Below, one piece after another: positions 34,357-43,539 of a stretch of 64,000 nt of DNA. The stretch covers positions 496,001-560,000 of the forward strand of contig NZ_VFOZ01000001.1 in NCBI RefSeq assembly GCF_006716425.1. The letters are read 5' to 3'. The translations under genes and the position numbers were made by a program. Within the stretch, counting starts at the first letter, position 1. The number at the start of each line of letters is the position of its first letter. The DNA comes from Actinoallomurus bryophytorum. Lineage in GTDB: Bacteria; Actinomycetota; Actinomycetes; Streptosporangiales; Streptosporangiaceae. The notes beneath the pieces are model-generated. The model had not been told where the DNA came from, searched no databases, and saw only the letters and a list, made by a program, of their open reading frames with translations.

Positions 34357-35300
34357 CGATGCCGGCGGACACCCAGGCCGCCGCACCGGCACGGCGGCCC
34401 AGCAAGAGCAAGCCCTCGGTCCTGTTCGACGCCCCGGGTCCCCGCGCCCGGCTGCGGAACAACGTGCTGACGCTGATCGCGGCCGTGGTGCTGTTGTTCG
34501 TCGTCTACCTGCTGATCGCACGGCTGAGCCAGGAGCATCAGTTCTCCGGCAAGCTCTGGGAGCCCTTCACGGAGAAGGACGTCTGGACCAGGCAGATCAT
34601 CCCGGGCCTGGGCGGCACACTGAAGGCGGCCGTGGTCGCCTCGGTGTTCGCCCTGGTGTTCGGGCTGGTCTTCGGGCTCGGCCGGCTGTCGGAGCACAAG
34701 TGGGTCAGCGTTCCGGCCGGGGCTGTGGTGGAGTTCTTCCGTGCCATCCCCCTGCTGATCATGATCTTCTTCGCTCAGGCCGGCCCACCCGCGATCATGG
34801 ACGCGTTCGGGCGGGTCCTGCCGCCCGTGTCGGCGTTCCTGGCCCTCGTGATCGGGCTCACGCTCTACAACGGGTCGGTGCTGGCGGAGATCTTCCGCTC
34901 CGGCATCAACTCGATCCCGAAGGGCCAGTCGGAGGCGGGCTACTCGATCGGCCTGCGCCGGAGCGGGGTCATGCTGCGCATCCTGGTGCCGCAGGCCGTC
35001 ACCGCGATGATGCCGGCGGTCATCAGCCAGTTGGTCGTGCTGCTCAAGGACACCGCGCTGGGCTACATCATCGCCTACAACGACCTGCTCAACGCGGGCC
35101 TGCGCGTGGTCTCGGGCAACTTCGGCAACATCATCCCGTCCGCGATCGTGATCGCTGTGATCTACATCATCATCAACATCCTGCTCGGGCTGGTCGCGAC
35201 GTGGCTGGAGAAGCGCAGCCGGCGCAGCCGCAAGACCTCCGCACGGACCCTCGGCATCGGCACAGGCGTGCCTCCCGCCGCGGGTATGGGCTCCTTGTAG
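34353..35300 (+). CDS. gluD: Glutamate ABC permease GluD
   Basis: 315 residues, second HisM-type permease. About 35 hydrophilic residues precede TM1 (VLTLIAAVVLLFVVYLLIA). The EAA loop is INSIPKGQSEAGYSIGLRR, and LLKDTALGYIIAYNDLLNAG follows. The C-terminal tail is basic. ATG at 34353 overlaps the gluC stop. Partners GluC in the membrane channel. A strong terminator follows 26 bases downstream. Confidence 0.92.
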   Translation: MTMPADTQAAAPARRPSKSKPSVLFDAPGPRARLRNNVLTLIAAVVLLFVVYLLIARLSQEHQFSGKLWEPFTEKDVWTRQIIPGLGGTLKAAVVASVFALVFGLVFGLGRLSEHKWVSVPAGAVVEFFRAIPLLIMIFFAQAGPPAIMDAFGRVLPPVSAFLALVIGLTLYNGSVLAEIFRSGINSIPKGQSEAGYSIGLRRSGVMLRILVPQAVTAMMPAVISQLVVLLKDTALGYIIAYNDLLNAGLRVVSGNFGNIIPSAIVIAVIYIIINILLGLVATWLEKRSRRSRKTSARTLGIGTGVPPAAGMGSL

Positions 35301-35326
35301 CCGTCACCCGTACGGGCCAGGTCAGC

Positions 35327-35375
35327 GAGGCCGGGGGCCGGTGGACACGCCACCGCCCCCGGCCTCATATCTTTT
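35327..35375 (+). terminator. Rho-independent terminator of gluABCD
   Basis: GAGGCCGGGGGCCGGTGG, a short loop, then CCACCGCCCCCGGCCTC (one base bulged), followed by CATATCTTTT. A long GC stem with a T-run ends the glu operon before the S9 peptidase gene. Confidence 0.85.
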
Positions 35376-35434
35376 GCGACCTCAAGTGACGGTTCGAGGC
35401 CCCATTGTCCCCCGGTTTGCGAGACGATTCCGAT

Positions 35435-37591
35435 ATGACCGCTCGTGCGACCGCTCCCTATGGCTCCTGGCCCTCCCCCATCTCCGCCGCCGACGTCGCG
35501 AGGGCACGCCTCCGCCTCAGCTATCCGACCATCCACGGCGATCAGGTGTGGTGGCAGGAGACCCGACCAGAGGGGGGCGGACGCACCACGATCGTGCGGT
35601 CCGGGGTCGAGTTGGTGCCCGCGCCATGGAACGCCCGCACCCGCGTGCACGAGTACGGCGGGCGGTCCTATCTCCCGCTCCCCGACGGCGACCTCATCTT
35701 CGCCAACTACGACGACCAGCGTCTCTACCGGGTCGCCGAGGGCCAGAGCCCGATCCCCGTCACGCCCGAGCCCGCCGAGCGGGCCGGCCTGCGCTACGCC
35801 GACTTCACGCTGTCCCCCGACGGCCGGCATGTCTGGTGCGTCCAGGAGAGCCACGCCGCCGGCGCCGTACGCCGGTCGATCGTGGCCATCCCGGTGGACG
35901 GCACCGCCACGCAGGACCCCGGCGCCGTACGCGAGCTCGTCAGCGGCGCGGACTTCTACGCCTTCCCGACCCCCTCCCCCGAGGGCGGCCACCTCGCGTG
36001 GGTGCAGTGGAGCCACCCCCGCATGCCGTGGGACGGAACCGAGCTGCGCGTCGCCGTCTTCAACACCGCGGGGGTGCTCGAGCGGCCTCGTACGGTCAAG
36101 GGCGGCCTCAGCGAGTCGGCGCTCGTACCGACGTGGCTGAGCGAGTCCCGGCTGTACGTCGTCTCCGACTGGCCCGGTTGGTGGAACCTCTACGAGGTCG
36201 GCCTGCTCGGTGACTCGCCGCAGGCGCTGTACCCGGCCGAGGAGGAGTTCGCCGGGGCGCTGTGGCAGCTCGGCGGCCGACCGTACGCGGTACTCGATGA
36301 CGGCCGCGTCGCGGTGCTGCACGGGCAGGGCGACCAGCGGCTGGGACTGTACGACCCGGAGACCGCCGAGCTGACCGACTTCGACCTGCCCTACACCGAC
36401 TGGAAGCTACAGCTCTCCGCGGAGGGCACGACCATCGTCGGGATCGCGGGCGCCCCGGACCTCCCCTGGTCCGTGGTCGCGGTCTCCGCCGACACCGGCG
36501 AGGCCAAGGTGCTGCGCGGCGAGCTGGAGTCGACGCCCGACTCCGCGTACCTGCCGCTGCCGCGCGCCCAGGAGCTGGAGGGGCCGTTCGGGCGCCCGGT
36601 GCACGCGTTCGTGTACCCGCCGTCCAACCCCGCCGCACAGGCGCCCGAGGGTGAGCTGCCGCCGTACATCGTGTTCGTGCACGGCGGCCCGACCGGGCAC
36701 TCGACGAGCGTGCTGGACCTGGAGATCGCCTACTTCACGAGCCGCGGCCTGGGCGTCATCGACGTCAACTACGGCGGCTCGACCGGCTACGGCCGCTCGT
36801 ACCGCGAGAGGCTCCGGCGACAGTGGGGCATCGTCGACGTCGACGACACCATCGCGGCGGCCGAGGCACTCATACAGAGCGGCACGGCCGACCCGGGCCG
36901 CCTCGCCATCCGCGGCGGCAGCGCGGGCGGGTGGACGACCCTGTGCGCGATCACGCAGAGCACCCTGTTCAAGGCCGGCACGTCGTACTACGGGATCAGC
37001 GATCCGGAGAACTGGCTCAAGGAGACGCACGACTTCGAGTCGACGTACCTGTACGGGCTGATCGGGCCGATGCCGGGGTTCCAGCGTGCCTACCAGGAGC
37101 GCTCACCGATAGCGCGCGCCTCGGACACGGCCTGCCCGGTGCTGCTGCTGCAGGGCCTGGACGACCCGATCGTGTCGCCTCCTCAGTCCGAACGCTTCGC
37201 CGACGCGGTGGCGCGTAAGGACATCCCGTACGCGTACCTGACGTTCGAGGGCGAGTCACATGGATTCCGCCGCGCCGAGACGGTGAAGGCGTGCTTGGAG
37301 GCGGAGCTGGCGTTCTATGGCCAGACGCTCGGCTTCGACCCGAAGAACGTCCCCGCGCTGGACCTGAGGGTCGGCCGACGCCCGGCCCAGCAGGCCACCC
37401 CGTCCGCGGCACAGGCCCCCCAGGCACGACCGGGCGGCGCTCAGACGGCCGGAGCCCAGGCGGGCGGCGGTCAGGCGGGGGCACAGGGGGCTCGGCCGCA
37501 GGGGGCCGGAGGTCAGGGGGCCGGCGCGCAGCCGGGTGGCGGAGCCGCACCGGGCGGCGGAGCCCAGGCGCCCACCGGGCCGAAGGCGTAG
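35435..37591 (+). CDS. S9 family prolyl-oligopeptidase-type serine peptidase
   Basis: 718 residues. Residues about 20-410 form a beta-propeller-like region and about 420-645 an alpha/beta hydrolase. The catalytic triad is visible: S496 in GGSAGGW, an Asp near 577 (GLDDPIVSP), and H609 (GESHGFRR). The oxyanion segment is VFVHGGPTGHS. These cytoplasmic enzymes cut oligopeptides. The last 70 residues are a Gln/Ala/Gly-rich tail (GGAQTAGAQ, GAGGQGAGAQPGGGA) absent from most relatives. ATG at 35435. It stands alone between the glu operon and rny. Confidence 0.9.
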   Translation: MTARATAPYGSWPSPISAADVARARLRLSYPTIHGDQVWWQETRPEGGGRTTIVRSGVELVPAPWNARTRVHEYGGRSYLPLPDGDLIFANYDDQRLYRVAEGQSPIPVTPEPAERAGLRYADFTLSPDGRHVWCVQESHAAGAVRRSIVAIPVDGTATQDPGAVRELVSGADFYAFPTPSPEGGHLAWVQWSHPRMPWDGTELRVAVFNTAGVLERPRTVKGGLSESALVPTWLSESRLYVVSDWPGWWNLYEVGLLGDSPQALYPAEEEFAGALWQLGGRPYAVLDDGRVAVLHGQGDQRLGLYDPETAELTDFDLPYTDWKLQLSAEGTTIVGIAGAPDLPWSVVAVSADTGEAKVLRGELESTPDSAYLPLPRAQELEGPFGRPVHAFVYPPSNPAAQAPEGELPPYIVFVHGGPTGHSTSVLDLEIAYFTSRGLGVIDVNYGGSTGYGRSYRERLRRQWGIVDVDDTIAAAEALIQSGTADPGRLAIRGGSAGGWTTLCAITQSTLFKAGTSYYGISDPENWLKETHDFESTYLYGLIGPMPGFQRAYQERSPIARASDTACPVLLLQGLDDPIVSPPQSERFADAVARKDIPYAYLTFEGESHGFRRAETVKACLEAELAFYGQTLGFDPKNVPALDLRVGRRPAQQATPSAAQAPQARPGGAQTAGAQAGGGQAGAQGARPQGAGGQGAGAQPGGGAAPGGGAQAPTGPKA

Positions 37592-38412
37592 CCGAGGCAC
37601 GCGGCCTCGCCGTCGTACGCTCCCGGCGATGAGGCCCAGGTGTGTGGGTGTCAACGAACCCACCGCCTGAGTGCGCGGCCGAGCCGGAGGGGATCGCCGG
37701 GCGCCGCCTCGCGCGCCATCGCGACCCGCGCCGGGGCAGCCGGGCAGCTATTGCTGGAAGACCATCACGTAACCGCCCGCTCCCCGGGGACCGGTCGGCC
37801 GGTCTCGGCGCCGGGCATTGCTTCGCCGACCTCCGCACGACACGTACTCGCGCGACAGCACGACCCGCAACCGCAGCGGCAGCCTCACGCGTCGCCGACG
37901 GCCGGTCGACCACGGCGCGCACCTGACGTACCGATGTTCGAGCTCGGCAGCGCACTCCGGCCATTCGTCCGGCACCTCGACCAGAGCCGGCACGTCACCT
38001 GCCTGAAACGACGGGTACCGGCACAGGACGGCCACAAGCGAGCGGAGCATCAGCCCCTACCTCAGCCACCTCACCTACCTGAAACGACGAGCACCGGCAG
38101 AGGCCGGCCACGAGCGAGCGGAGCATCGGTCCCTACCTCAGCCACCTCACCGCTCGGCCCGGCTCCGTCGTCTCCGCGCTCATCCGGCGGCCCTGCGTGT
38201 CGCCGGCTCGCCGTACCGGCCCTATCCCGGAGCGTGGACCCCCTGCCCGCAGCGACCGTACGTCGCCGCTCCCTGTCCACACGCCAGCCGCATGCCGCAC
38301 GCACGCTCCGCCCGGCCCAGCCCCTCGACCGGCCCATGCCCACCAGCCCACATCGGCACTGGCCGTACGGCAGTCGCTCCACCATCCGGCACGGCCGCGG
38401 CGGTGGGCGGGC
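37592..38412. other. Gene-free convergent spacer
   Basis: 820 bases between the convergent S9 peptidase and rny. No open frame here shows a ribosome-binding site and recognisable protein. It holds a two-copy 76-base tandem repeat (37996-38147). No clear terminator stem with T-run was seen. Confidence 0.6.
37996..38147. repeat. 76-bp imperfect tandem duplication
   Basis: Two adjacent copies start CACCTGCCTGAAACGACG (37996) and CACCTACCTGAAACGACG (38072). Both continue through GCGAGCGGAGCATC to CCTACCTCAGCCACCTC. The match is roughly 85-90%. Seventy-six is not a multiple of three, so it is not coding. Confidence 0.85.
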
Positions 38413-40008
38413 TCAGCGGGCGAACTCGGTGGCGCGGGACTCCCGGACGACGGTGATGCGGATCTGACCGGGGTAGGTCAGCTCCTCCTCCACCTGCTTG
38501 GCGATGTCGTGCGCGATGACCTGGGCCTGGATGTCGTCCACCGAGTCGGGCCGGACCATGACGCGGATCTCGCGACCCGCCTGCATCGCGAAGACCTTCT
38601 CGACGCCTTCGCGTTCGGTGGCGATCTCCTCCAGGCGCTCGAGGCGCTTGACGTACGCCTCCAGGGACTCGCGCCGGGCGCCTGGGCGGCCGCCGCTGAT
38701 CGAGTCGGCGGCCTGGGTGAGTACGGCCTCCACGGTGCGTACCTCGACCTCGTTGTGGTGCGCCTCGATCGCGTGGACGACGTCCTCCTCCTCGCCGTAC
38801 CGCCGGGCGATCTCGGCACCGATCAGAGCGTGACTGCCCTCGACCTCGTGCGTGAGCGCCTTGCCGATGTCGTGCAGGAGTGTGCAGCGCTTGAGGAGTA
38901 CGGTCGGCAGCCGCAGCTCGGCGGCCATGATGCCCGCGATGTGCGCCGACTCGATGAGGTGCTTCAGGACGTTCTGGCCGTACGACGTGCGGTAGCGCAG
39001 CTGGCCGAGCAGGGCGATCAGTTCCGGGTGCATCTCGGTGATGCCCAGCTCGACGAGGGCGTCCTCACCGGCGCGTACGCACAGTTGTTCGACCTCGGCC
39101 TTGCTGTGGTCGTAGATCTCCTCGATGCGCTGCGGATGGATCCGGCCGTCGAGGACGAGCTTTTCGAGGGTGAGCCGGCCGACCTCGCGGCGTACGGGAT
39201 CGAAGCAGCTCAGCAGTACCGCTTCGGGTGTGTCGTCGATGATGAGGTTGACGCCGGTGGCCGTCTCGAACGCGCGGATGTTGCGGCCCTCGCGGCCGAT
39301 GATGCGGCCCTTCATCTCGTCGCTGGGCAGGTGCAGCACGGACACGACGGACTCGGCGGTCTGCTCGGTCGCCACCCGCTGGATCGCGAGCGTGACGATC
39401 TTCCGCGCGCGCTTCTCGCCCTCGTCGCGCGCCTCGCCCTCGATGTCACGGACGATCAGTGCGGCCTCGCGCTTGGCCTGGTTCTCGATGGCGACGACGA
39501 GCTCGCTCTTGGCCTGGTCGGCGGTGAGCCCGGCGGCCTGTTCGAGAACCTGCTGGCGTTCTTCGTCGACGCGTTCGAGCTCGGCCCGGCGCTCTCGGAG
39601 CGACTGCTTGACCTCGTCCAGCTTCTGGCTGCGCTCCTCGAGCCGCCGCATCTCGTCATCGAGCCGCTGCTCACGCTCGGCGAGACGGATCTCGCGACGT
39701 TCGAGGTCTTCCCGCACCGGGCGGAGGTCGTCCTTGAGGGTCTTGACCTCCTTCTCTGCCTCGGCACGGGCCACCGCGGAGGTGTCCTTGGCCTTGGCCT
39801 CGGCTTCGGCGACGATCTCCTGCGCCTGGGCCTTCGCCCGCGCTACGATCTCGTCCGCGTCCCGATGAGCGTTGACTTCCTCTTCGCTCCGCACGGTGCT
39901 CTTGGTAGCCGCGACCACCCGGCCGAGGATCCTCCGGAGCACAACGATGACGAGGATGACGAAGGCCACGATGATGAGCAGTGCCGCACCTATGACACCC
40001 AAGATCAC
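38413..40008 (-). CDS. rny: Ribonuclease Y
   Basis: 531 residues, membrane-anchored endoribonuclease for mRNA turnover. The N-terminal TM segment (ILGVIGAALLIIVAFVILVIVVL) is followed by a long coiled coil (about residues 30-210, runs of E/R/K/Q). The KH domain (GRIIGREGRNIRAFETATG) comes next, then the HD domain (CTLLHDIGKALTHEVEGSH), whose His/Asp pair binds metal, and a C-terminal domain. I use the GTG at 40008, 9-10 bases after AAAGGGG; an upstream extension to 40176 adds a nonconserved segment. Located between recX and the glu operon. Confidence 0.94.
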   Translation of the reverse strand: MILGVIGAALLIIVAFVILVIVVLRRILGRVVAATKSTVRSEEEVNAHRDADEIVARAKAQAQEIVAEAEAKAKDTSAVARAEAEKEVKTLKDDLRPVREDLERREIRLAEREQRLDDEMRRLEERSQKLDEVKQSLRERRAELERVDEERQQVLEQAAGLTADQAKSELVVAIENQAKREAALIVRDIEGEARDEGEKRARKIVTLAIQRVATEQTAESVVSVLHLPSDEMKGRIIGREGRNIRAFETATGVNLIIDDTPEAVLLSCFDPVRREVGRLTLEKLVLDGRIHPQRIEEIYDHSKAEVEQLCVRAGEDALVELGITEMHPELIALLGQLRYRTSYGQNVLKHLIESAHIAGIMAAELRLPTVLLKRCTLLHDIGKALTHEVEGSHALIGAEIARRYGEEEDVVHAIEAHHNEVEVRTVEAVLTQAADSISGGRPGARRESLEAYVKRLERLEEIATEREGVEKVFAMQAGREIRVMVRPDSVDDIQAQVIAHDIAKQVEEELTYPGQIRITVVRESRATEFAR

Positions 40009-40940
40009 GGCACTGACCCCTTTCCTCGACGTCGACGCCACCCAACACCAAGGCAGCGCGCGAGGGGCTACGAACGCGCCATGGGTCCACCGGACCGCCG
40101 ACGGATGCCAGCCGGGGCACAACCATCCAGGGTCCCGGACTCCCACCAGAACCCTGTAATCCCACCAACCGGCCATAGGGGAGCCGGCCGGGATACCTCT
40201 CAGCTCGTCAAAGTCTGCGGTCGTATGGAAATCCGCACTGCGCGGAGTAACTCCTCACTGCCGTAACCGTAAGCGTCGCGGAGGTAATGGGCAAGGAAAG
40301 ACCACACGTTCCGGACGATTCGTTGCATGTGGCAAGCAGATACCCATACCTCCCTCGCCGCAGGTGAGAGACAAGATCGCGCTGGTCGGCCGCGTGGCGG
40401 CCCTGACCAGGACCCGTACACACCCTCGGCCACGGACCAGGGCAAATTTTGTGGACCCGCTACACCCACGGGCGCGTCGCGCCCCTGTTCCCACCGCCGA
40501 GCACCACGCCGCCCGGAAGATCATCGCCAGTCACCATGGGCCCACTGGTCTGCGGTCGACGCCCTGGAGCCGGCACGGCTAAGTCACGGCAGCCACAGTG
40601 GGCCTGGCCTGGCCCGTCCTGAGCAACCTCACCCGGCTCAGACCGCGCCGCCCCAGGCACTCCCCCAGGTCATCCCGCCACAAGCCGCGCGGGTGAGCCG
40701 GTGCAGGGTCAACGCCACCTCGTCATCGGGCGCACGGTGGCCACGCTCCGCACCCACGCTTCTCATCCCATGCTCCGCAACCGGACGAGACCGGCCATGC
40801 CCCCCACCTCGCCCCGCAGCTGGACGAGGCCGGCCGTGCCCACTGCCGGGACGGTCATCGCGGTCACGTGCGTCGGCTGGATCCTGGGGGTGCGCTGGGG
40901 CGTTCTCGTGCTCGGGGGTGTCGGGCTGCGGCGACCGGGG
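40009..40940. other. Gene-free spacer between recX and rny
   Basis: 930 bases with no supported gene. A lower-GC patch at about 40200-40350 contains a 42-codon minus-strand frame at 40200-40328, which lacks a ribosome-binding site. The rest is GC-rich with scattered short repeats. The rny promoter presumably lies near 40020-40250. Confidence 0.55.
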
Positions 40941-41600
40941 TTAGTCCTCTGGGGGTGAGTCGGGGAGGTCGCCGATGCCCTCCGCTTCGAGGGCCTCGCG
41001 GATCAGGTTGTAGGCGAGGCTGCCGGAGTAGCCCTTGCGGGCGAGTACGCCCGCGATGCGGCGGGTGCGTTTGACGGGGTCCATGCCGCGGGTGACGGCC
41101 ATTCGTTTCGCTATGAGTTCGCGGGCCGCGGACTCTTCCTGCTCCGGGGCCAGTTCTTCGACCGCTTCCTTGACGGTGTCGTCGGCGACGCCGCGCTGCC
41201 GGAGTTCGGCGGCGAGTGCGCGGCGTGCCAGGCCGCGGCCGGCGTGCCGGGACTGTACCCAGGCCTGGGCGAACGCGGCGTCGTCGATCAGGCCGGCCTC
41301 CGTATAGCGTCCCAGTACCCGCTCGGCCACCTCGTCCGTCACGCCCTTGCGCCGCAGCGCGTCGGCTAGTTGGGCGCGTGTGCGAGGCGAGAAGCTCAGC
41401 AGCCGGAGGCAGATCTCACGTGCCGCGGCCTCCGGATCGTCAGCGTCCGCGGCGGAACGCCGACCGGCCGACGACCTCCCACCCGCCATGGACCTCCCAC
41501 CCACCGTGGACCGCCCGTCGGACGCGGACCGCTTCGCCTTCCAACCGGAACCACTGCGTGCAGCGCCGCCAAATCCGTTATCGGCCTTTCGTCCTGCCAC
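40941..41600 (-). CDS. recX: Regulatory protein RecX
   Basis: 219 residues. It modulates RecA filaments. The three-helix repeats of the RecX fold cover about residues 55-205 (AREICLRLLSFSPRTRAQLADALRRKG, RYTEAGLIDDAAFAQAWVQSR, LARKGYSGSLAYNLIREAL). The first 50 residues are a Gly/Arg/Ser-rich tail with near-repeats of GGRS (GGRSTVGGRSMAGGRSSAG). GTG start at 41600 after GGGGATGTC. Downstream of recA on the same strand, but separated from it by 600 bases, which is unusual. Confidence 0.92.
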   Translation of the reverse strand: MAGRKADNGFGGAARSGSGWKAKRSASDGRSTVGGRSMAGGRSSAGRRSAADADDPEAAAREICLRLLSFSPRTRAQLADALRRKGVTDEVAERVLGRYTEAGLIDDAAFAQAWVQSRHAGRGLARRALAAELRQRGVADDTVKEAVEELAPEQEESAARELIAKRMAVTRGMDPVKRTRRIAGVLARKGYSGSLAYNLIREALEAEGIGDLPDSPPED

Positions 41601-42201
41601 GACATCCCCTTGAACTCTCGCCGTACCCGAATGTCCGTCCGAACCACTGCCCCCTGGACGGAGACAAGCGCCGGACGCCCGAAGCGGTGAACCGGAACCA
41701 CCGCGCCCTCAAGCCGAGACTCCCGCCGACCGGACCGACCGACCGGACCGGCACCGGCGCCACACGAACGACCGTGGGACCGACCGGACGGCCACGCCCC
41801 AGCGAGACGCGACGCCGGCGAGCTCAGAGCCCACCGCGACACCAACCCCTCAGCGAGACGCCGCCGACAGGCGAACACCAACATCAGCGAACCCCGGATC
41901 CGGTCCTCGCGCTCCGGCCAACCGCCGATACCGCCCCCTGGGGAGCCTCCCGGCAGGCACCCACAGAGCGAGTGAGCACGAGCCCCACCCACTCCCAGCC
42001 AGTCGCGACGCCGCCAGGAAACCCGGCTCGACACCGCCCGGAGCGCCGATGTTCGGCGGTCCGGGGACAAGTGCCCGCAAAGCGAAACGGCAAGAGGCTC
42101 CTGGACGGGGGCGACGCCACCGGGGAAGGACTCCGCGCCGGTCTCGGTCCGGCGCGGGGCGTGACGCCGCCGCCCGCCAGGAGGGCTTATCGGGCCGGCT
42201 C
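41601..42201. other. Unusually long recA-recX spacer
   Basis: 600 bases of GC-rich sequence without a supported gene. Open frames on the minus strand (for example within 41396-42070) have no ribosome-binding site, and show Arg/Ser/Gly-rich composition typical of shadows. No terminator stem with a T-run was seen, so read-through from recA into recX is possible. Confidence 0.55.
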
Positions 42202-43332
42202 TCAGACGTCGCCCGGCTTCGGGGTGCTCTTGGCGCCCCGCTTGGCCCCTGCCGGCTTACCCGCCCCCGCCGTGACCGCCCCGTCGGCCGGTGCCTCCGC
42301 GGGAGGCGCGGCCGGGGAGGTCGGGTCGGCGTCGAGCTTCGGGCCCACCCCGAGCTTTTCCTTGATCTTCTTCTCGAGCTCGTTGGCCATGTCCGGGTTT
42401 TCCTTGAGGAAGGTGCGGGCGTTCTCCTTGCCCTGCCCGAGCTGGTCGTTCTCGTAGGTGTACCAGGCGCCGGACTTGCGGACGAAGCCCTGCTCGACGC
42501 CCATGTCGATGAGGCCGCCCTCACGGCTGATGCCCACGCCGTACAGGATGTCGAAGTCAGCGACCTTGAACGGCGGCGCCATCTTGTTCTTTACGACCTT
42601 GACGCGCGTGCGGTTGCCGACCGCCTCCGTGCCGTCCTTCATCGTCTCGATGCGGCGGATGTCGAGGCGCACCGACGCGTAGAACTTCAGCGCCTTGCCG
42701 CCCGTGGTCGTCTCGGGCGAGCCGAACATGACGCCGACCTTTTCCCGCAGCTGGTTGATGAAGATCGCTGTGGTCTTGGTCTGGTTGATGGCGCCGGTGA
42801 GCTTACGGAGGGCCTGCGACATGAGGCGGGCCTGGAGACCGACGTGACTGTCGCCCATCTCCCCCTCGATCTCCGCGCGTGGCACGAGGGCCGCGACGGA
42901 GTCGATGACCACGACGTCGATCGCGCCGGAGCGGATCAGCATGTCGGTGATCTCCAGCGCCTGCTCCCCCGTGTCCGGCTGGGAGACGAGGAGCGCGTCG
43001 ACGTCGACGCCGATCTTCTTCGCGTACTCGGGGTCGAGCGCGTGCTCGGCGTCGACGAACGCCGCGATGCCGCCGTTCTTCTGCGCGCTCGCGACCGCGT
43101 GGAGCGCGAGGGACGTCTTACCGGAGGACTCGGGGCCGTAGATCTCTACGACACGGCCACGCGGGAGGCCGCCGATGCCGAGGGCCACGTCAAGGGCGAT
43201 CGAACCGGTCGGGATCACCTCGACCGGAGGGCGCCCCTCCTGGCCCAGCCGCATGACGGAACCCTTGCCGAACTGCCGCTCGATCTGGGCGAGCGCCGCC
43301 TCGAGAGCCTTCTCGCGATCGTTTGCTGCCAT
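42202..43332 (-). CDS. recA: Recombinase RecA
   Basis: 376 residues. Drives strand exchange and LexA self-cleavage. Walker A GPESSGKT at residues 66-73, Walker [14 protein letters not shown]1/L2 regions including [22 protein letters not shown], and the acidic/Ala/Pro-rich C-terminal tail. No intein. ATG at 43332; the frame open upstream runs through the promoter. Two control sites lie upstream: a RecA-NDp-type promoter and a LexA box (separate entries). recX lies downstream in the same direction. Confidence 0.97.
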   Translation of the reverse strand: MAANDREKALEAALAQIERQFGKGSVMRLGQEGRPPVEVIPTGSIALDVALGIGGLPRGRVVEIYGPESSGKTSLALHAVASAQKNGGIAAFVDAEHALDPEYAKKIGVDVDALLVSQPDTGEQALEITDMLIRSGAIDVVVIDSVAALVPRAEIEGEMGDSHVGLQARLMSQALRKLTGAINQTKTTAIFINQLREKVGVMFGSPETTTGGKALKFYASVRLDIRRIETMKDGTEAVGNRTRVKVVKNKMAPPFKVADFDILYGVGISREGGLIDMGVEQGFVRKSGAWYTYENDQLGQGKENARTFLKENPDMANELEKKIKEKLGVGPKLDADPTSPAAPPAEAPADGAVTAGAGKPAGAKRGAKSTPKPGDV

Positions 43333-43376
43333 GTGAGGTGTCCCTGTGAAATCGGTGCCTGCTGTTATCGGATGCG

Positions 43377-43398
43377 ACGTTACGGGGCCGCACTGACA
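43377..43398 (-). promoter_or_regulatory. RecA-NDp (PafBC-type) promoter of recA
   Basis: On the minus strand TGTCAGTG is followed by exactly 8 bases and TAACGT, an exact match to the actinobacterial LexA-independent DNA-damage promoter TGTCRGTG-N8-TANNNT. Transcription would start about 37 bases before the recA ATG. Confidence 0.8.
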
Positions 43399-43457
43399 GT
43401 TTTCGAGAGTCCGGGCCACCGGTGTGGATGACGTCGCTCGTTACGGCCAACTTTAGC

Positions 43458-43471
43458 CGAACACGTGTTCG
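43458..43471. promoter_or_regulatory. LexA (SOS) box between recA and a divergent ATP-grasp gene
   Basis: CGAACACGTGTTCG is a perfect palindrome of the Gram-positive/actinobacterial LexA class (CGAAC-N4-GTTCG). It is 126 bases upstream of recA and 69 bases upstream of the divergent gene at 43540, so it could control both. Confidence 0.85.
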
Positions 43472-43539
43472 ATCATGGTAAGACACTCCGATTCCCACCG
43501 GAAACCCGGAGGGAGTTGGCTTACGCTGAGCGCAGGATC

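Noticed and set aside
38197-40266. 689-codon plus-strand frame opposite rny
   Set aside because: Mirror of RNase Y codons; no start signal, no family.
40200-40328. 42-codon minus-strand frame (MQRIVRNVWSFLAHYL...)
   Set aside because: Reasonable-looking peptide in a lower-GC patch, but without a ribosome-binding site or recognised relatives; too weak to call.
42202-43332. Intein in recA
   Set aside because: The RecA sequence is continuous and of normal length.
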